A stretch of 14,715 bases of DNA from Streptosporangiaceae bacterium (GCA_030040815.1 JASHSZ010000712.1:1-14715), one strand, 5' to 3'. Shown: positions 1 to 7,131, counted from the stretch's first letter. Notes: generated by a model not told the origin, from the sequence alone. Program-made: numbers and translations.

Positions 1-1201
1 CTACGTCGGGAGCCTGCTCGGTGGCATCGAGCAGGGCGAACACCCGCTCCGCCGATGCCACCGCCGATTGCAGCATGTTCGCCATGCTCGCGACCTGGGT
101 GAGCGGCTGGCTGAACTGACGTGAGTACTGGATGAACGCCGTCACAGCGCCCAGCGTCAGCGTGCCGCCCGCCATCAGCAGCCCACCGACAACCGCCACG
201 AGCACGTAGTTAAGGTTCGAGACGAACATCATCACCGGCTGGATGGTGCCGGAGATGAACTGCGCCCGGTAGCTGGCGTTGTAGAGCGCCTCGTTCTGCT
301 CGGCGAAGGCCCGCATCGACTCGTCCCGCTGGCCGAAGGCCGTCACGAGCGCGTGCCCGGTGTACATCTCCTCGATGTGGCCATTCAGCCGGCCTGTGTA
401 GCGCCACTGCCGGATGAACTGCGGCTGGGCTCGCTTGGCGATCTTGCGCATGGCGTACGCGGAAGCCGGCACGGTCACGAGCGCGATCAGAGCCAGCTCC
501 CACGAGATGATGAACATCAGCGTCAGCACGCCGACGATGGTGAACAGAGCGGTGACCAGCTGGCTCAGCGTCTGCTGCATCGACTGCTGCAGGTTGTCGA
601 TGTCGTTGGTGACCCGGCTGAGGATCTCGCCCCGCGGCTGCCGGTCGAAGTAGCTCAGCGGCAGCCGGGACAGCTTGGCCTGCACCTCGCCCCGCAGCCG
701 GAACACGGTCCGCTGCACCACCGTCGCGGTCAGCCTGCCCTGGATGGCGGCGCACACCGCGCTGCCGACGGTCATCGACACGACGACGGCGAGGATCTGC
801 CCGACGTGCCCGAAGTCGACGCCGCCGGGATGAGCGGCCGGGTGGCTGCCGACGGTGTCCCCGATGACGCCGTAGAAGACGACGTTGATGGCCTCGCCCA
901 GCATCCGGGGTCCGAGCACCGCCAGCGTCACGCTGCCGATGGCAAACGCCAGTGCGATCGCGACCAGCAGCCGGTGCGGCACCAGTTGGCGCACGAGCCG
1001 ACGGCTGGAGCCGGTGAAGTCCAGCGCCTTCTCAGTGGACATGCCGCCCATGAACGCACCGGGCCCGCGGCCGGCTCCCGGCCCCAAGCTGCTGGCCGGA
1101 CCCAGCCCGCGCTGGGGGGTGGCCCGCTCCCCCGCCGCCGTGCCAGCCGGCGCGACATGGCCGTCAGCCACGCCGCGCTGCCCCGCCGATTCGCCGCTCA
1201 C
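1..1201 (-). CDS. Heterodimeric ABC multidrug exporter, second subunit (partial: membrane domain only)
   Basis: This is the second half-transporter of a type IV (ABCB/MsbA-like) exporter. About 400 codons are present, and the protein continues past the left edge. What is visible is the six-helix membrane domain, including the conserved coupling-helix regions (LPLSYFDRQPRGEILSRVTND and GHIEEMYTGHALVTAFGQRD). It breaks off at the linker (SAERVFALLDATEQAPDV), so the nucleotide-binding domain lies outside the window. The GTG start overlaps the TGA of the upstream ABC gene (GTGA), which suggests translational coupling. An ATG 50 codons further in (1051) would remove a disordered Gly/Pro/Ala-rich leader. 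Such leaders are common in actinobacterial members, so the GTG is preferred but not certain. By family knowledge it should pair with the neighbouring subunit in the manner of TM287/TM288 or BmrC/BmrD, and this member would then carry the intact catalytic site. The substrate is unknown. Confidence 0.92.
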   Translation of the reverse strand, partial: MSGESAGQRGVADGHVAPAGTAAGERATPQRGLGPASSLGPGAGRGPGAFMGGMSTEKALDFTGSSRRLVRQLVPHRLLVAIALAFAIGSVTLAVLGPRMLGEAINVVFYGVIGDTVGSHPAAHPGGVDFGHVGQILAVVVSMTVGSAVCAAIQGRLTATVVQRTVFRLRGEVQAKLSRLPLSYFDRQPRGEILSRVTNDIDNLQQSMQQTLSQLVTALFTIVGVLTLMFIISWELALIALVTVPASAYAMRKIAKRAQPQFIRQWRYTGRLNGHIEEMYTGHALVTAFGQRDESMRAFAEQNEALYNASYRAQFISGTIQPVMMFVSNLNYVLVAVVGGLLMAGGTLTLGAVTAFIQYSRQFSQPLTQVASMANMLQSAVASAERVFALLDATEQAPDV

Positions 1202-2934
1202 GCCGCAGCCTCCTGTTCAGTCAGCTGCGACAGCACGATCTCCCGGTAGGTCTCGCTGTCATCCATCAGCTCGGCGTGCGTCCCGCTGGCCACGATCCGC
1301 CCGGCGTCGAGCACGATTATCTGGTCGGCGTGCCGGATGGTACTGACGCGCTGCGCCACGATGATCATCGTGGCGTCGGCCACCTCCGTTGCCAGCGCGG
1401 TTCGCAGCCGGGCGTCGGTGGCGTAGTCGAGCGCCGAGAACGAGTCGTCGAACAGGTAGATCTGCGGCTGGTGCACCAGGGCCCTGGCGATCGCGAGCCG
1501 CTGCCGCTGGCCACCGGACACGTTCGTGCCGCCCTGCGCGATCGACGAATTCAGCCCGTCCGGCATCCGCTCGACGAAGTCACGGGCCTGGGCGATGTCC
1601 AGTGCCCGCCAGAGCTCTGCATCGGTCGCCGCCTGGTTGCCGTACCGCAGGTTGCTGGCCACCGTGCCGGAGAACAAGTACGGCTTCTGCGGTACCAGGC
1701 CGATCGCGGCCGACAGGGCGGCCGGATCGAGGTCGCGCACGTCCACGCCTCCGACCAGCAACGACCCGCCCGTCACGTCGACGAGCCGCGGGATAAGGTT
1801 GACCAGCGTGGTCTTCCCGCTGCCGGTGCCGCCGATGATCGCGGTGGTCTGGCCGGGCCGGGAGATGAAGCTGACGTCGTGCAACACGGCCTGCTCGGCG
1901 CCCGGGTAGCGGAATTCGACGTGCCGCAACTCAAGCGATCCGGGCTCGGCCATGACCGGCACCGCCTCATCTGGCGCGGCCAGGTCCGGCTGGACGTCGA
2001 TGACTTCCATGATCCGCTCGGAGCTGACTTCGGCCCGGGGCACGAGCATGAACATGAACGAAGCCATCATGACCGAGGTGAGGATCTGCGCGAGATAGGT
2101 GATGAAGGCGGTCAGCGAGCCGATCTGCATGCTGTGGTCGGCGATCAGGTGCCCGCCGAACCAGACCACGGCGGTGGTCGACAGGTTCAGCACCAGCATC
2201 ACCGAGGGGAACATCAGCGCCATGAGCTTCCCGGCGCCGAGCGAGACGTCGAACAGGTCGGTGCTCTTGCGGCCGAACCGATCGCGCTCCTGGGTGTCGC
2301 GCACGAACGCCCGGATCACCCGGACGCCAGTGATCTGCTCGCGCAGCACCTGGTTGATGCCGTCCAGCCGCTCCTGCATCTGCCGGAACAACGGCCGCAT
2401 CCGCGCGATGATCAGCGTCACGAGCACGCCCAGCAGCGGCACGGCGACCACCAGCAGCGAGGACAGCCGCACGTCCTGATTGAGCGCCAGGATTATGCCG
2501 CCGATGCACATGATCGGCGCGGACAGCAGCAGCGTGAACGTCATGATCGCCAGCATCTGTACCTGCTGGACGTCGTTGGTGGTCCTGGTGATCAGCGACG
2601 CGGTGCCGAAGTGGTTGACCTCGCGATCGGAGAACCTCTGCACGTGGCTGAACAGCGCGTGCCGCAGGTCCCGGCCGAGCGCCATCGCGGTCCGCGCGCC
2701 GTAATACACCGCGCCGACCGCACAGGCAATCTGCGCCACCGTGATGACCAGCATCACGCCGCCCGTGGTCAGGATGTAGTGCGTGTTGTCGAGGATCACG
2801 CCCTTGTCGATGATGTTGGCGTTCAGCGTCGGCAGGTACAGCGTCGCGGTGGTCTGCGCGAGCTGCAGCACCATCACGAGCGCCAGCGGCGTGCGATAGG
2901 GGCGCAGGTAGCTGCGCAGCAGGCGAATGAGCAA
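1198..2934 (-). CDS. Heterodimeric ABC multidrug exporter, first subunit with degenerate ATPase site
   Basis: This is a complete 578-residue half-transporter. A six-helix membrane domain (about residues 15-300) is followed by an ATP-binding domain (about 333-570). Visible motifs are Walker A GGTGSGKTT (368-376), the Q-loop Gln416, signature VSGGQ (472-476), Walker B IYLFDD (492-497) and D-loop SALD (500-503). The residue after the Walker B Asp is Asp497 rather than Glu, and the switch His is Gln528 (VAQRVSTI). Both changes are hallmarks of the TM287/BmrC type, where one of the two ATP sites is non-hydrolytic. The start is TTG at 2934, with AGAGAG at 2941-2946 as the ribosome-binding site. The resulting N-terminus (MLIRLLRSYLRPYR) is typical of the family. 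It lies 51 bp downstream of the tetR-like gene and overlaps the second subunit by 4 nt, so the three probably form one operon. It probably exports drugs or lipophilic compounds, but the substrate cannot be read from sequence. Confidence 0.95.
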   Translation of the reverse strand: MLIRLLRSYLRPYRTPLALVMVLQLAQTTATLYLPTLNANIIDKGVILDNTHYILTTGGVMLVITVAQIACAVGAVYYGARTAMALGRDLRHALFSHVQRFSDREVNHFGTASLITRTTNDVQQVQMLAIMTFTLLLSAPIMCIGGIILALNQDVRLSSLLVVAVPLLGVLVTLIIARMRPLFRQMQERLDGINQVLREQITGVRVIRAFVRDTQERDRFGRKSTDLFDVSLGAGKLMALMFPSVMLVLNLSTTAVVWFGGHLIADHSMQIGSLTAFITYLAQILTSVMMASFMFMLVPRAEVSSERIMEVIDVQPDLAAPDEAVPVMAEPGSLELRHVEFRYPGAEQAVLHDVSFISRPGQTTAIIGGTGSGKTTLVNLIPRLVDVTGGSLLVGGVDVRDLDPAALSAAIGLVPQKPYLFSGTVASNLRYGNQAATDAELWRALDIAQARDFVERMPDGLNSSIAQGGTNVSGGQRQRLAIARALVHQPQIYLFDDSFSALDYATDARLRTALATEVADATMIIVAQRVSTIRHADQIIVLDAGRIVASGTHAELMDDSETYREIVLSQLTEQEAAA

Positions 2935-2985
2935 CGGATTCTCTCTAGGTACGTGGGAAGGGAACGGGGTCGATGGTCGTCGCCG

Positions 2986-3735
2986 TTACCGCCGGGCCGC
3001 GGCGTCGGGGGCCCGCGCGGGTGGCAGCACCTCGCGCATGCCGTCGGCAAGCTGCGCCAGGCTGCTCCTGATCAGCGGGGCGAGTGCGGTCGGCGGATCG
3101 GCGTGCAGCCAGTGTTCCATCGCAACCTGCACGGCCGCCGTCACGGACGCCGCCAGGATCCGGGGGAACATGCTGCTGCTGCTGCTTCGGTGGGGCACAG
3201 CGCGCCCTCGGGACACCCCAGACCCCGATGGCCCGGACTCCCCCGCTGCGCCTGGCTTGAAGCCGAGTCGCAGGGCGATCGCCTCCGCCAGCGAGTACTG
3301 CATCATGGCCTGCACCTTGAGGTACTCGCCGCGCAGCGCCTGGGTGCTCGTGACCAGCCGGATGCTAGCCATCCAGTCCTCGTCGAGGGCCCGGTCCGCG
3401 GACCCGTACTCGGACATCACCGCCGCGACGATGGCGTCCCACAACGGCTCGTCGGCCGGGCGCTCCTGCAGGGCGGCGCCGATCCGCATGGCGCGGTCGA
3501 AACGGAGCGCGCAGATCGCCTCGTACTTGCTGCCGAAGTAGTTGTTGAACGTCCGCGCCGATACACCCGCAGCCTCGGCGATGTCCTCGACCAGGACGTT
3601 CTCCAGGCCACGCTCCATCGCCAGTCGCAAGGCCGCGACGCCGAGCGCGTGCCGGGTGGCGACTTTCTTGCGCTCGCGCAGGCCGGCTGGCTCATACTCC
3701 GGCTCAGCGGCGATCGGCTGGCGTGCTGTTGTCAC
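2986..3735 (-). CDS. TetR-family transcriptional regulator of the ABC exporter operon
   Basis: From the GTG at 3735 the protein has 249 residues. The N-terminal TetR DNA-binding domain lies at about 19-75, with the helix-turn-helix in VEDIAEAAGVSARTFNNYFG (49-68). The rest is the helical ligand-binding domain. An upstream in-frame ATG at 3789 would add 18 residues, but it would place the start inside the likely promoter and operator, so GTG is preferred. Residues about 161-188 are a Gly/Ser/Pro-rich insert between the last helices, ending in five Ser encoded by a perfect (AGC)5 run. The C-terminal helix AASVTAAVQVAMEHWL resumes normal family character. It is the first gene of the operon with the ABC exporter, so by analogy it is probably a repressor of itself and the exporter, released by a transported ligand. 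The ligand is unknown. Confidence 0.9.
   Translation of the reverse strand: MTTARQPIAAEPEYEPAGLRERKKVATRHALGVAALRLAMERGLENVLVEDIAEAAGVSARTFNNYFGSKYEAICALRFDRAMRIGAALQERPADEPLWDAIVAAVMSEYGSADRALDEDWMASIRLVTSTQALRGEYLKVQAMMQYSLAEAIALRLGFKPGAAGESGPSGSGVSRGRAVPHRSSSSSMFPRILAASVTAAVQVAMEHWLHADPPTALAPLIRSSLAQLADGMREVLPPARAPDAAARR
3172..3186. repeat. Perfect trinucleotide tract (AGC)5 inside the tetR-like gene
   Basis: Five consecutive GCT units on the plus strand read as AGC on the coding strand and encode Ser184-Ser188 of the TetR-like regulator, inside its Ser/Gly/Pro-rich insert. Copy-number changes would stay in frame and would only change linker length. Confidence 0.85.
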
Positions 3736-3742
3736 GCGATAC

Positions 3743-3770
3743 AGCTTACCTAAACTTGCGCGACACGCAA
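3743..3770 (-). promoter_or_regulatory. Candidate promoter and operator of the tetR-ABC operon
   Basis: On the minus strand, TTGCGT (3770-3765) and TAAGCT (3748-3743) are separated by 16 bp. The predicted transcript start would fall on the GTG at 3735, implying a leaderless mRNA. The -35 region and spacer coincide with an inverted repeat, TTGCG-N5-CGCAA (3756-3770), a typical size and place for a TetR-dimer operator. A second short dyad, GTGTC-N8-GACAC (3796-3813), lies just upstream. Assigning these to the TetR protein is inference. Confidence 0.45.
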
Positions 3771-3813
3771 CTTTGCGCGCCGCGCACACTCAGTCGTGTC
3801 TCTACCTCGACAC

Positions 3814-5013
3814 CTAGCTGACCCTCGATGCTCGACCGCTGCTCGTGATCCACAGCGAGATGTGCGCGGGCTCGACGGCGTTGTTCACCGTCGCTACCAG
3901 GTCGGCCTCTATCGTGTCGAGATCGACCGCCTCTCTCAGTACGGCGGCGAACGCAGCCACCGTCCGATCCGCGTCGTAGCGGACCCGGTTGAACCGCCGG
4001 TCCACGGTCCGCTGGACGCGCAGCCGCAGCGGGTTGAACAGCGCCGCCGCTACGAGCGTCGCCGCCGCCACCGCCACCGCGGTGTGGAACCGGAGCACCT
4101 GCGTAGCCAGCAGCACCAGCCCCGCGTACACGCCGACCAGCAACCCGGTCAGGATGGCGTAGGCGAGGGTGCGGCTGATCAGCCGGTCGATGTCATACAG
4201 CCGGTATTTCAAGATCGCGATGCCGACGGCAGCCGGAATCAGCGGAAACGTGATGTCGAACGGGATCAGCACGTTGTTGGCGAACTGGGAGCTGGCCACG
4301 ACAGCCACCGCGGAAATGGCCGAGGCGTACATGAACCACTTGAGTTGGAGCCGCTGTTCACGGCCCGATCGCCGGAACCGGACGATCAGGCCGACCACGC
4401 CGACGAGCAACAGCAGGAGCTGGATCTCCTGAGACAGGTCGTAGGCGGTCCCGACCGGTGCGACGATCGTCACCGGATCGCGCAGCCTGGGAAAGTTGAC
4501 CGAGAAGTCGACGTCAGACACGGCCGCGCATGCCATCTCAGTGAGCCCGGCGATGATCGCCACCCAGGCCACTGGCCACCATCTCCGCGACGGCGGGCGT
4601 CCGTCCGGGAAGAGCAGGGGAATCAGCACGAGCAACGTCGTCACGATCCCGAGAACCACGGTGAGCGTCCAGCCCGCCCACGGCGCCGCGGGGAGTCTGG
4701 CGGCGGGCGCCCGTCCCGCGTAGGTGATCGCCGCTACGCTGACCGCTCCCGCTGCCCCGAGAGCAAGGAACAGCCATCCGAGCCGGTTCCCGGTCCGCGC
4801 GGCAATTAGCGCGCCGACCGCGGCAAACGCGAGTTCGACCGGTATGGTGCCGAGTTCCTGGTTCCAGCTTTCGCCGCCGGTAAAGGCGAGTACCAAGGTC
4901 CAGGCCAGCAGGACAACGATGCAAGCGAGCAGCGTCCAGGCCAGCTGACCGGCACGGCGCTGCCGAGCCACGGCGGCCGTCCGAGCCGGATTCCATCGAG
5001 CAAGCCCCGACAT
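3814..5013 (-). CDS. Polytopic membrane protein resembling a histidine-kinase sensor module without a kinase domain
   Basis: This 399-residue protein has about ten hydrophobic membrane segments up to about residue 325, followed by a short cytoplasmic tail. The segment ILKYRLYDIDRLISRTLAY and the tail pattern VDRRFNRVRYDADRTVAAF are typical of the N-terminal half of a group of actinobacterial sensor histidine kinases. Here the protein stops after VNNAVEPAHISLWI plus a few residues. No His box, dimerisation helix or ATP-binding (HATPase) motif is present, and the bases downstream are the tetR promoter, so no kinase part follows in another frame. Stand-alone proteins of this shape are known in actinobacteria but have no assigned function. 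The ATG at 5013 has GGGAG just upstream, inside a short palindrome. It has about 98 bp of its own upstream sequence after the MFS gene and is probably transcribed separately. Membrane location is confident, and a sensing role is only inference. Confidence 0.85.
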   Translation of the reverse strand: MSGLARWNPARTAAVARQRRAGQLAWTLLACIVVLLAWTLVLAFTGGESWNQELGTIPVELAFAAVGALIAARTGNRLGWLFLALGAAGAVSVAAITYAGRAPAARLPAAPWAGWTLTVVLGIVTTLLVLIPLLFPDGRPPSRRWWPVAWVAIIAGLTEMACAAVSDVDFSVNFPRLRDPVTIVAPVGTAYDLSQEIQLLLLLVGVVGLIVRFRRSGREQRLQLKWFMYASAISAVAVVASSQFANNVLIPFDITFPLIPAAVGIAILKYRLYDIDRLISRTLAYAILTGLLVGVYAGLVLLATQVLRFHTAVAVAAATLVAAALFNPLRLRVQRTVDRRFNRVRYDADRTVAAFAAVLREAVDLDTIEADLVATVNNAVEPAHISLWITSSGRASRVS

Positions 5014-5058
5014 GACGGGCTCCCGTCCCGCGTGGTGGCCACGCGCACGGCGATGCTA
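5014..5058 (-). promoter_or_regulatory. Upstream region of the membrane-protein gene: candidate -10 and palindrome over the RBS
   Basis: On the minus strand, TAGCAT (5058-5053) is a good TANNNT -10 element. No convincing -35 is visible. Between it and the ATG is the palindrome GACGGG-CT-CCCGTC (plus strand, 5014-5027), immediately next to the start codon and covering the GGGAG ribosome-binding sequence. It could be a protein-binding site or a small hairpin that limits translation. Neither role is shown. Confidence 0.35.
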
Positions 5059-5111
5059 CCCCGCCAGCGCTACGGAATCGTTACGGCCGGTGTCTCGTCT
5101 GAATCTGCTGA

Positions 5112-6413
5112 TCAGTCGGTCGCGGGCTCGAGTTGCCGCCATCCCGCCGCAGCCGCTGGCGTGTCCCGCATCCGCAGCAGCGGCGATGCCAGCAGCCAGA
5201 CCGGAGCGAGGGCGACCCCGACCGCAGCCACCCAGATGGCATCGCGGTCGCCCAGCACGCTGCCCAGCACGCCGCCGAGGAGGCCACCGAGCGGGATGGT
5301 GCCCCACACGATAAACCGGATCGTGGCGTTCATCCGGCCAAGCAGGGCGGGCGGGCAAAGCAGTTGGCGGAACGACGCCTGGTTCACGTTGTAGACAACG
5401 GAGCCGAGGCTGGTGACGAACGCGCTCACAGCGAAGAACGCCACGCCTAGTCCGGCCGAGGTCAGCGGGATGAGCAGCGCGAACGGCGCCGTCACCACGC
5501 CCGAGACCCAGATGACGCGGGCCGACCCGAGCCGCCGGCGCAGCTGTGACGCAGTGAGCCCGCCGATCACCCCGCCGACCGCTCCGGCCGACATGATGAG
5601 GCCGATCGTGCTCGCGTGCAGGTGCACCTGACGGACCAGGAACACCACGACGATGGCGTAGATCGCCGTATTGAACAGATTCCACGTCGACGTGCAGGCC
5701 GCGATCATCCGTAGGATCGGCTGCCGCGCGACGAACCCGATGCCCTCGGCCATCTCGGCGCGGACACTGCGCGTACCAGCACGTACCGGCGCCGGCTCGC
5801 GCTCGCGGATGACCGCCAGGGACAGGACCGAGACCACGAAGCTGGCGGCATTGGCCAGGAACGCGACCGGCGCGCCGAGCGCGCTGATCAGCAAGCCTGC
5901 CGCCGACGGCCCGCCGACTTGCGACAGCGAGACGGTGACCTGCAGCTTGGCGTTGGCCTCCACGACGTGGTCTACGCCGACCAGGCCGGGCACGTAGGAC
6001 ATGTAGGAGACGTCGAAGAACACGCTCGCCACGCCGACGATGAACGCGACGGTGTACAGCTGGGCGAGGGTGAGGACGTGGAGTGCGTACGCCGCCGGTA
6101 CCGAGGCGAGGGTGATGGCCCTGCTGATGTCCGCTGCGATCATGATCGGCCGACGGCGCAGCCGGTCGACCCAGGCACCGGCGGGCAGGCCTAGGAGCAG
6201 GAACGCCGCGTATCCCGCCGTCGTGAGCAGACCGACCTGGAACGTGGCGGCGTGCAGCACCAGAACGGCGGCGAGCGGGAGCGCCAGCGTCGTCACCTGA
6301 CTGCCGAGTTCACTGATGCTCTGCCCGAACCACAGCCGGCGAAAGCCAGGATGACGGATGAGCTCGTCCCCACGCCGGTGACGACCACGCCGAGTCGATG
6401 CGCGGACCGACAC
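5112..6413 (-). CDS. MFS transporter, DHA3-like (12 TM) drug exporter
   Basis: This major facilitator protein has 433 residues from the GTG at 6413. The N-terminus (LIRHPGFRRLWFGQSISELGSQ) and the motif A loop GAWVDRLRRRP (about 79-89) between TM2 and TM3 are typical of the DHA3/MefA-EntS-type exporters of actinobacteria. About twelve hydrophobic segments follow, with a long central loop around residues 190-215. The frame stays open upstream, including an ATG at 6467 that overlaps the regulator's ATG. The GTG is preferred because a TTGACA/-10 promoter places the transcript start there and the upstream codons coincide with the operator. It is divergent from an ArsR-like regulator and shares a symmetric operator with it, so it is very probably controlled by that regulator. 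It probably uses proton motive force for efflux. The substrate is unknown. Confidence 0.9.
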   Translation of the reverse strand: MSVRASTRRGRHRRGDELIRHPGFRRLWFGQSISELGSQVTTLALPLAAVLVLHAATFQVGLLTTAGYAAFLLLGLPAGAWVDRLRRRPIMIAADISRAITLASVPAAYALHVLTLAQLYTVAFIVGVASVFFDVSYMSYVPGLVGVDHVVEANAKLQVTVSLSQVGGPSAAGLLISALGAPVAFLANAASFVVSVLSLAVIREREPAPVRAGTRSVRAEMAEGIGFVARQPILRMIAACTSTWNLFNTAIYAIVVVFLVRQVHLHASTIGLIMSAGAVGGVIGGLTASQLRRRLGSARVIWVSGVVTAPFALLIPLTSAGLGVAFFAVSAFVTSLGSVVYNVNQASFRQLLCPPALLGRMNATIRFIVWGTIPLGGLLGGVLGSVLGDRDAIWVAAVGVALAPVWLLASPLLRMRDTPAAAAGWRQLEPATD

Positions 6414-6453
6414 CAGTTGAGTGTCGTCAATTGGTTGATACTTGTCAACTGGT
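6412..6453. promoter_or_regulatory. Double-dyad operator between divergent MFS and winged-helix regulator genes
   Basis: Two similar inverted repeats lie side by side: GTTGA-N6-TCAAT (6416-6431) and GTTGA-N6-TCAAC (6434-6449), with centres 18 bp apart. The whole block is itself a dyad centred at 6432.5. Its outer arms are ACCAGTTGA (6412-6420) and TCAACTGGT (6445-6453), a perfect 9-bp match, and its inner arms are TCAA and TTGA. It covers both divergent promoters, so a bound regulator would block both genes. That the neighbouring regulator is the ligand is inference from position. Confidence 0.7.
6420..6448 (-). promoter_or_regulatory. Candidate promoter of the MFS gene
   Basis: On the minus strand a perfect -35 TTGACA (6448-6443) is followed after 17 bp by GACACT (6425-6420), a weak -10. 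The expected transcript start falls on the GTG at 6413, 6 nt after the -10, so the mRNA may be leaderless. The -35 lies inside the right-hand operator dyad. Confidence 0.5.
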
Positions 6454-6458
6454 ATCGT
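6431..6458 (+). promoter_or_regulatory. Candidate promoter of the winged-helix regulator gene
   Basis: TTGGTT (6431-6436) and TATCGT (6453-6458) are spaced by 16 bp. The ATG at 6466 begins 7 nt after the -10, consistent with a leaderless transcript and with the lack of any Shine-Dalgarno sequence. The operator dyads overlap it, which would allow autoregulation. Confidence 0.45.
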
Positions 6459-6465
6459 GGTGCCC

Positions 6466-7047
6466 ATGCCAGCACGTGCCACGGCCACCGCCGAGGACGT
6501 CGCAGCCGCGCGGCACACGACTCCCCGGCGGCCAGCCACGCTGCAAGAGGCGAGGGCGCTCGCCCACCCGCTGCGCATCCGCATCCTGCGGCTGTGCCTG
6601 GATCGCGCGCGCACCAACTCTGAACTGGCGACCGCGCTCGGCCAGCGACCCGCTACGGTGCTCTACCACGTCCGCACGCTGCTGCGCACCGGCTTCCTCG
6701 TCGAGGAGCCGCAGCGACCCGGACCGCGGGGCACGGTGGAGAAGCCGTACCGGGCGACCGGCAAGTCGGCGCATCTCGATGACGCCATGGCGCGCCAGGA
6801 CGCCGGGGTTATGCGCGCCATCGTCGAGGCGGTCGCGGCCGAGGTTGACGAGGCCGGTCCTGGCGCGCTGCTGGACGCGGTCCGGATGCCGTTGTGGCTG
6901 ACGCCGGATCAACTTGCGGATCTGCTGGCGCAGTTCCACGCCATACTCGCGAAGCTTCCGAGCGCCGACCAGTACCTCGCTACCGACGCGGCTCCGGGCA
7001 CCGACCCGTACGCCCTGCTGCTCATCGTGCACAAGCGGGCTCCGTGA
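6466..7047 (+). CDS. ArsR-like winged-helix transcriptional regulator
   Basis: This 193-residue regulator has a winged helix-turn-helix at about residues 25-95. The first helix is ARALAHPLRIRILRLCL, and the recognition region is TNSELATALGQRPATVLYHVRTLLRTGFLVEE, typical of ArsR/HTH_20 proteins. The wing follows (GTVEKPYRATG). The C-terminal half (about 100-193) is a helical region of unknown ligand specificity. No Cys-rich metal site of the classical ArsR type is visible, so it is probably not a metal sensor. ATG 6466 is preferred over the in-frame TTG at 6442, which lies inside the operator. Divergent to the MFS exporter, with both promoters under the shared double dyad, it is probably an autoregulated repressor of that exporter that responds to an exported compound. 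Confidence 0.88.
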   Translation: MPARATATAEDVAAARHTTPRRPATLQEARALAHPLRIRILRLCLDRARTNSELATALGQRPATVLYHVRTLLRTGFLVEEPQRPGPRGTVEKPYRATGKSAHLDDAMARQDAGVMRAIVEAVAAEVDEAGPGALLDAVRMPLWLTPDQLADLLAQFHAILAKLPSADQYLATDAAPGTDPYALLLIVHKRAP

Positions 7048-7062
7048 CTCGCACCGCGTAAG

Positions 7063-7131
7063 GCTAGCGGTTTTGCGACAACATCATCATGACCTGGTAA
7101 TACGAGATAGCGATGTCGTAATCCCGCTAGC
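7063..7131. promoter_or_regulatory. 69-bp interrupted dyad upstream of ada-alkA, with candidate promoter
   Basis: Between the regulator stop (7047) and the ada-alkA start (7164), GCTAGCGG (7063-7070) is mirrored by CCGCTAGC (7124-7131), and CGACA (7076-7080) by TGTCG (7114-7118). Both pairs are centred on 7097 with equal 5-bp gaps. A candidate promoter lies between the arms: TTGCGA (7073-7078), 17 bp, GGTAAT (7096-7101). The dyad could be an operator for the repair genes or, less likely, a terminator for the upstream gene. There is no U-run. Confidence 0.45.

Noticed and set aside
353..1249. Open frame of 298 codons on the plus strand
   Set aside because: It is antisense to the second ABC subunit, which has clear family motifs. 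The translation is shadow-like.
1276..3753. Open frame of 825 codons on the plus strand
   Set aside because: It is antisense to the ABC subunit and tetR-like gene. The translation is Arg/His/Gln/Asp-rich with no motifs, as expected for a shadow frame of GC-rich coding DNA.
3796..3813. GTGTC-N8-GACAC as a terminator of the membrane-protein gene
   Set aside because: A 5-bp stem with an 8-nt loop and no U-run is too weak to call. It is mentioned only as a possible second operator.
7063..7131. A small non-autonomous mobile element (terminal inverted repeats 69 bp apart)
   Set aside because: No flanking target-site duplication is visible, and the symmetric inner arms plus promoter fit a regulatory site better.
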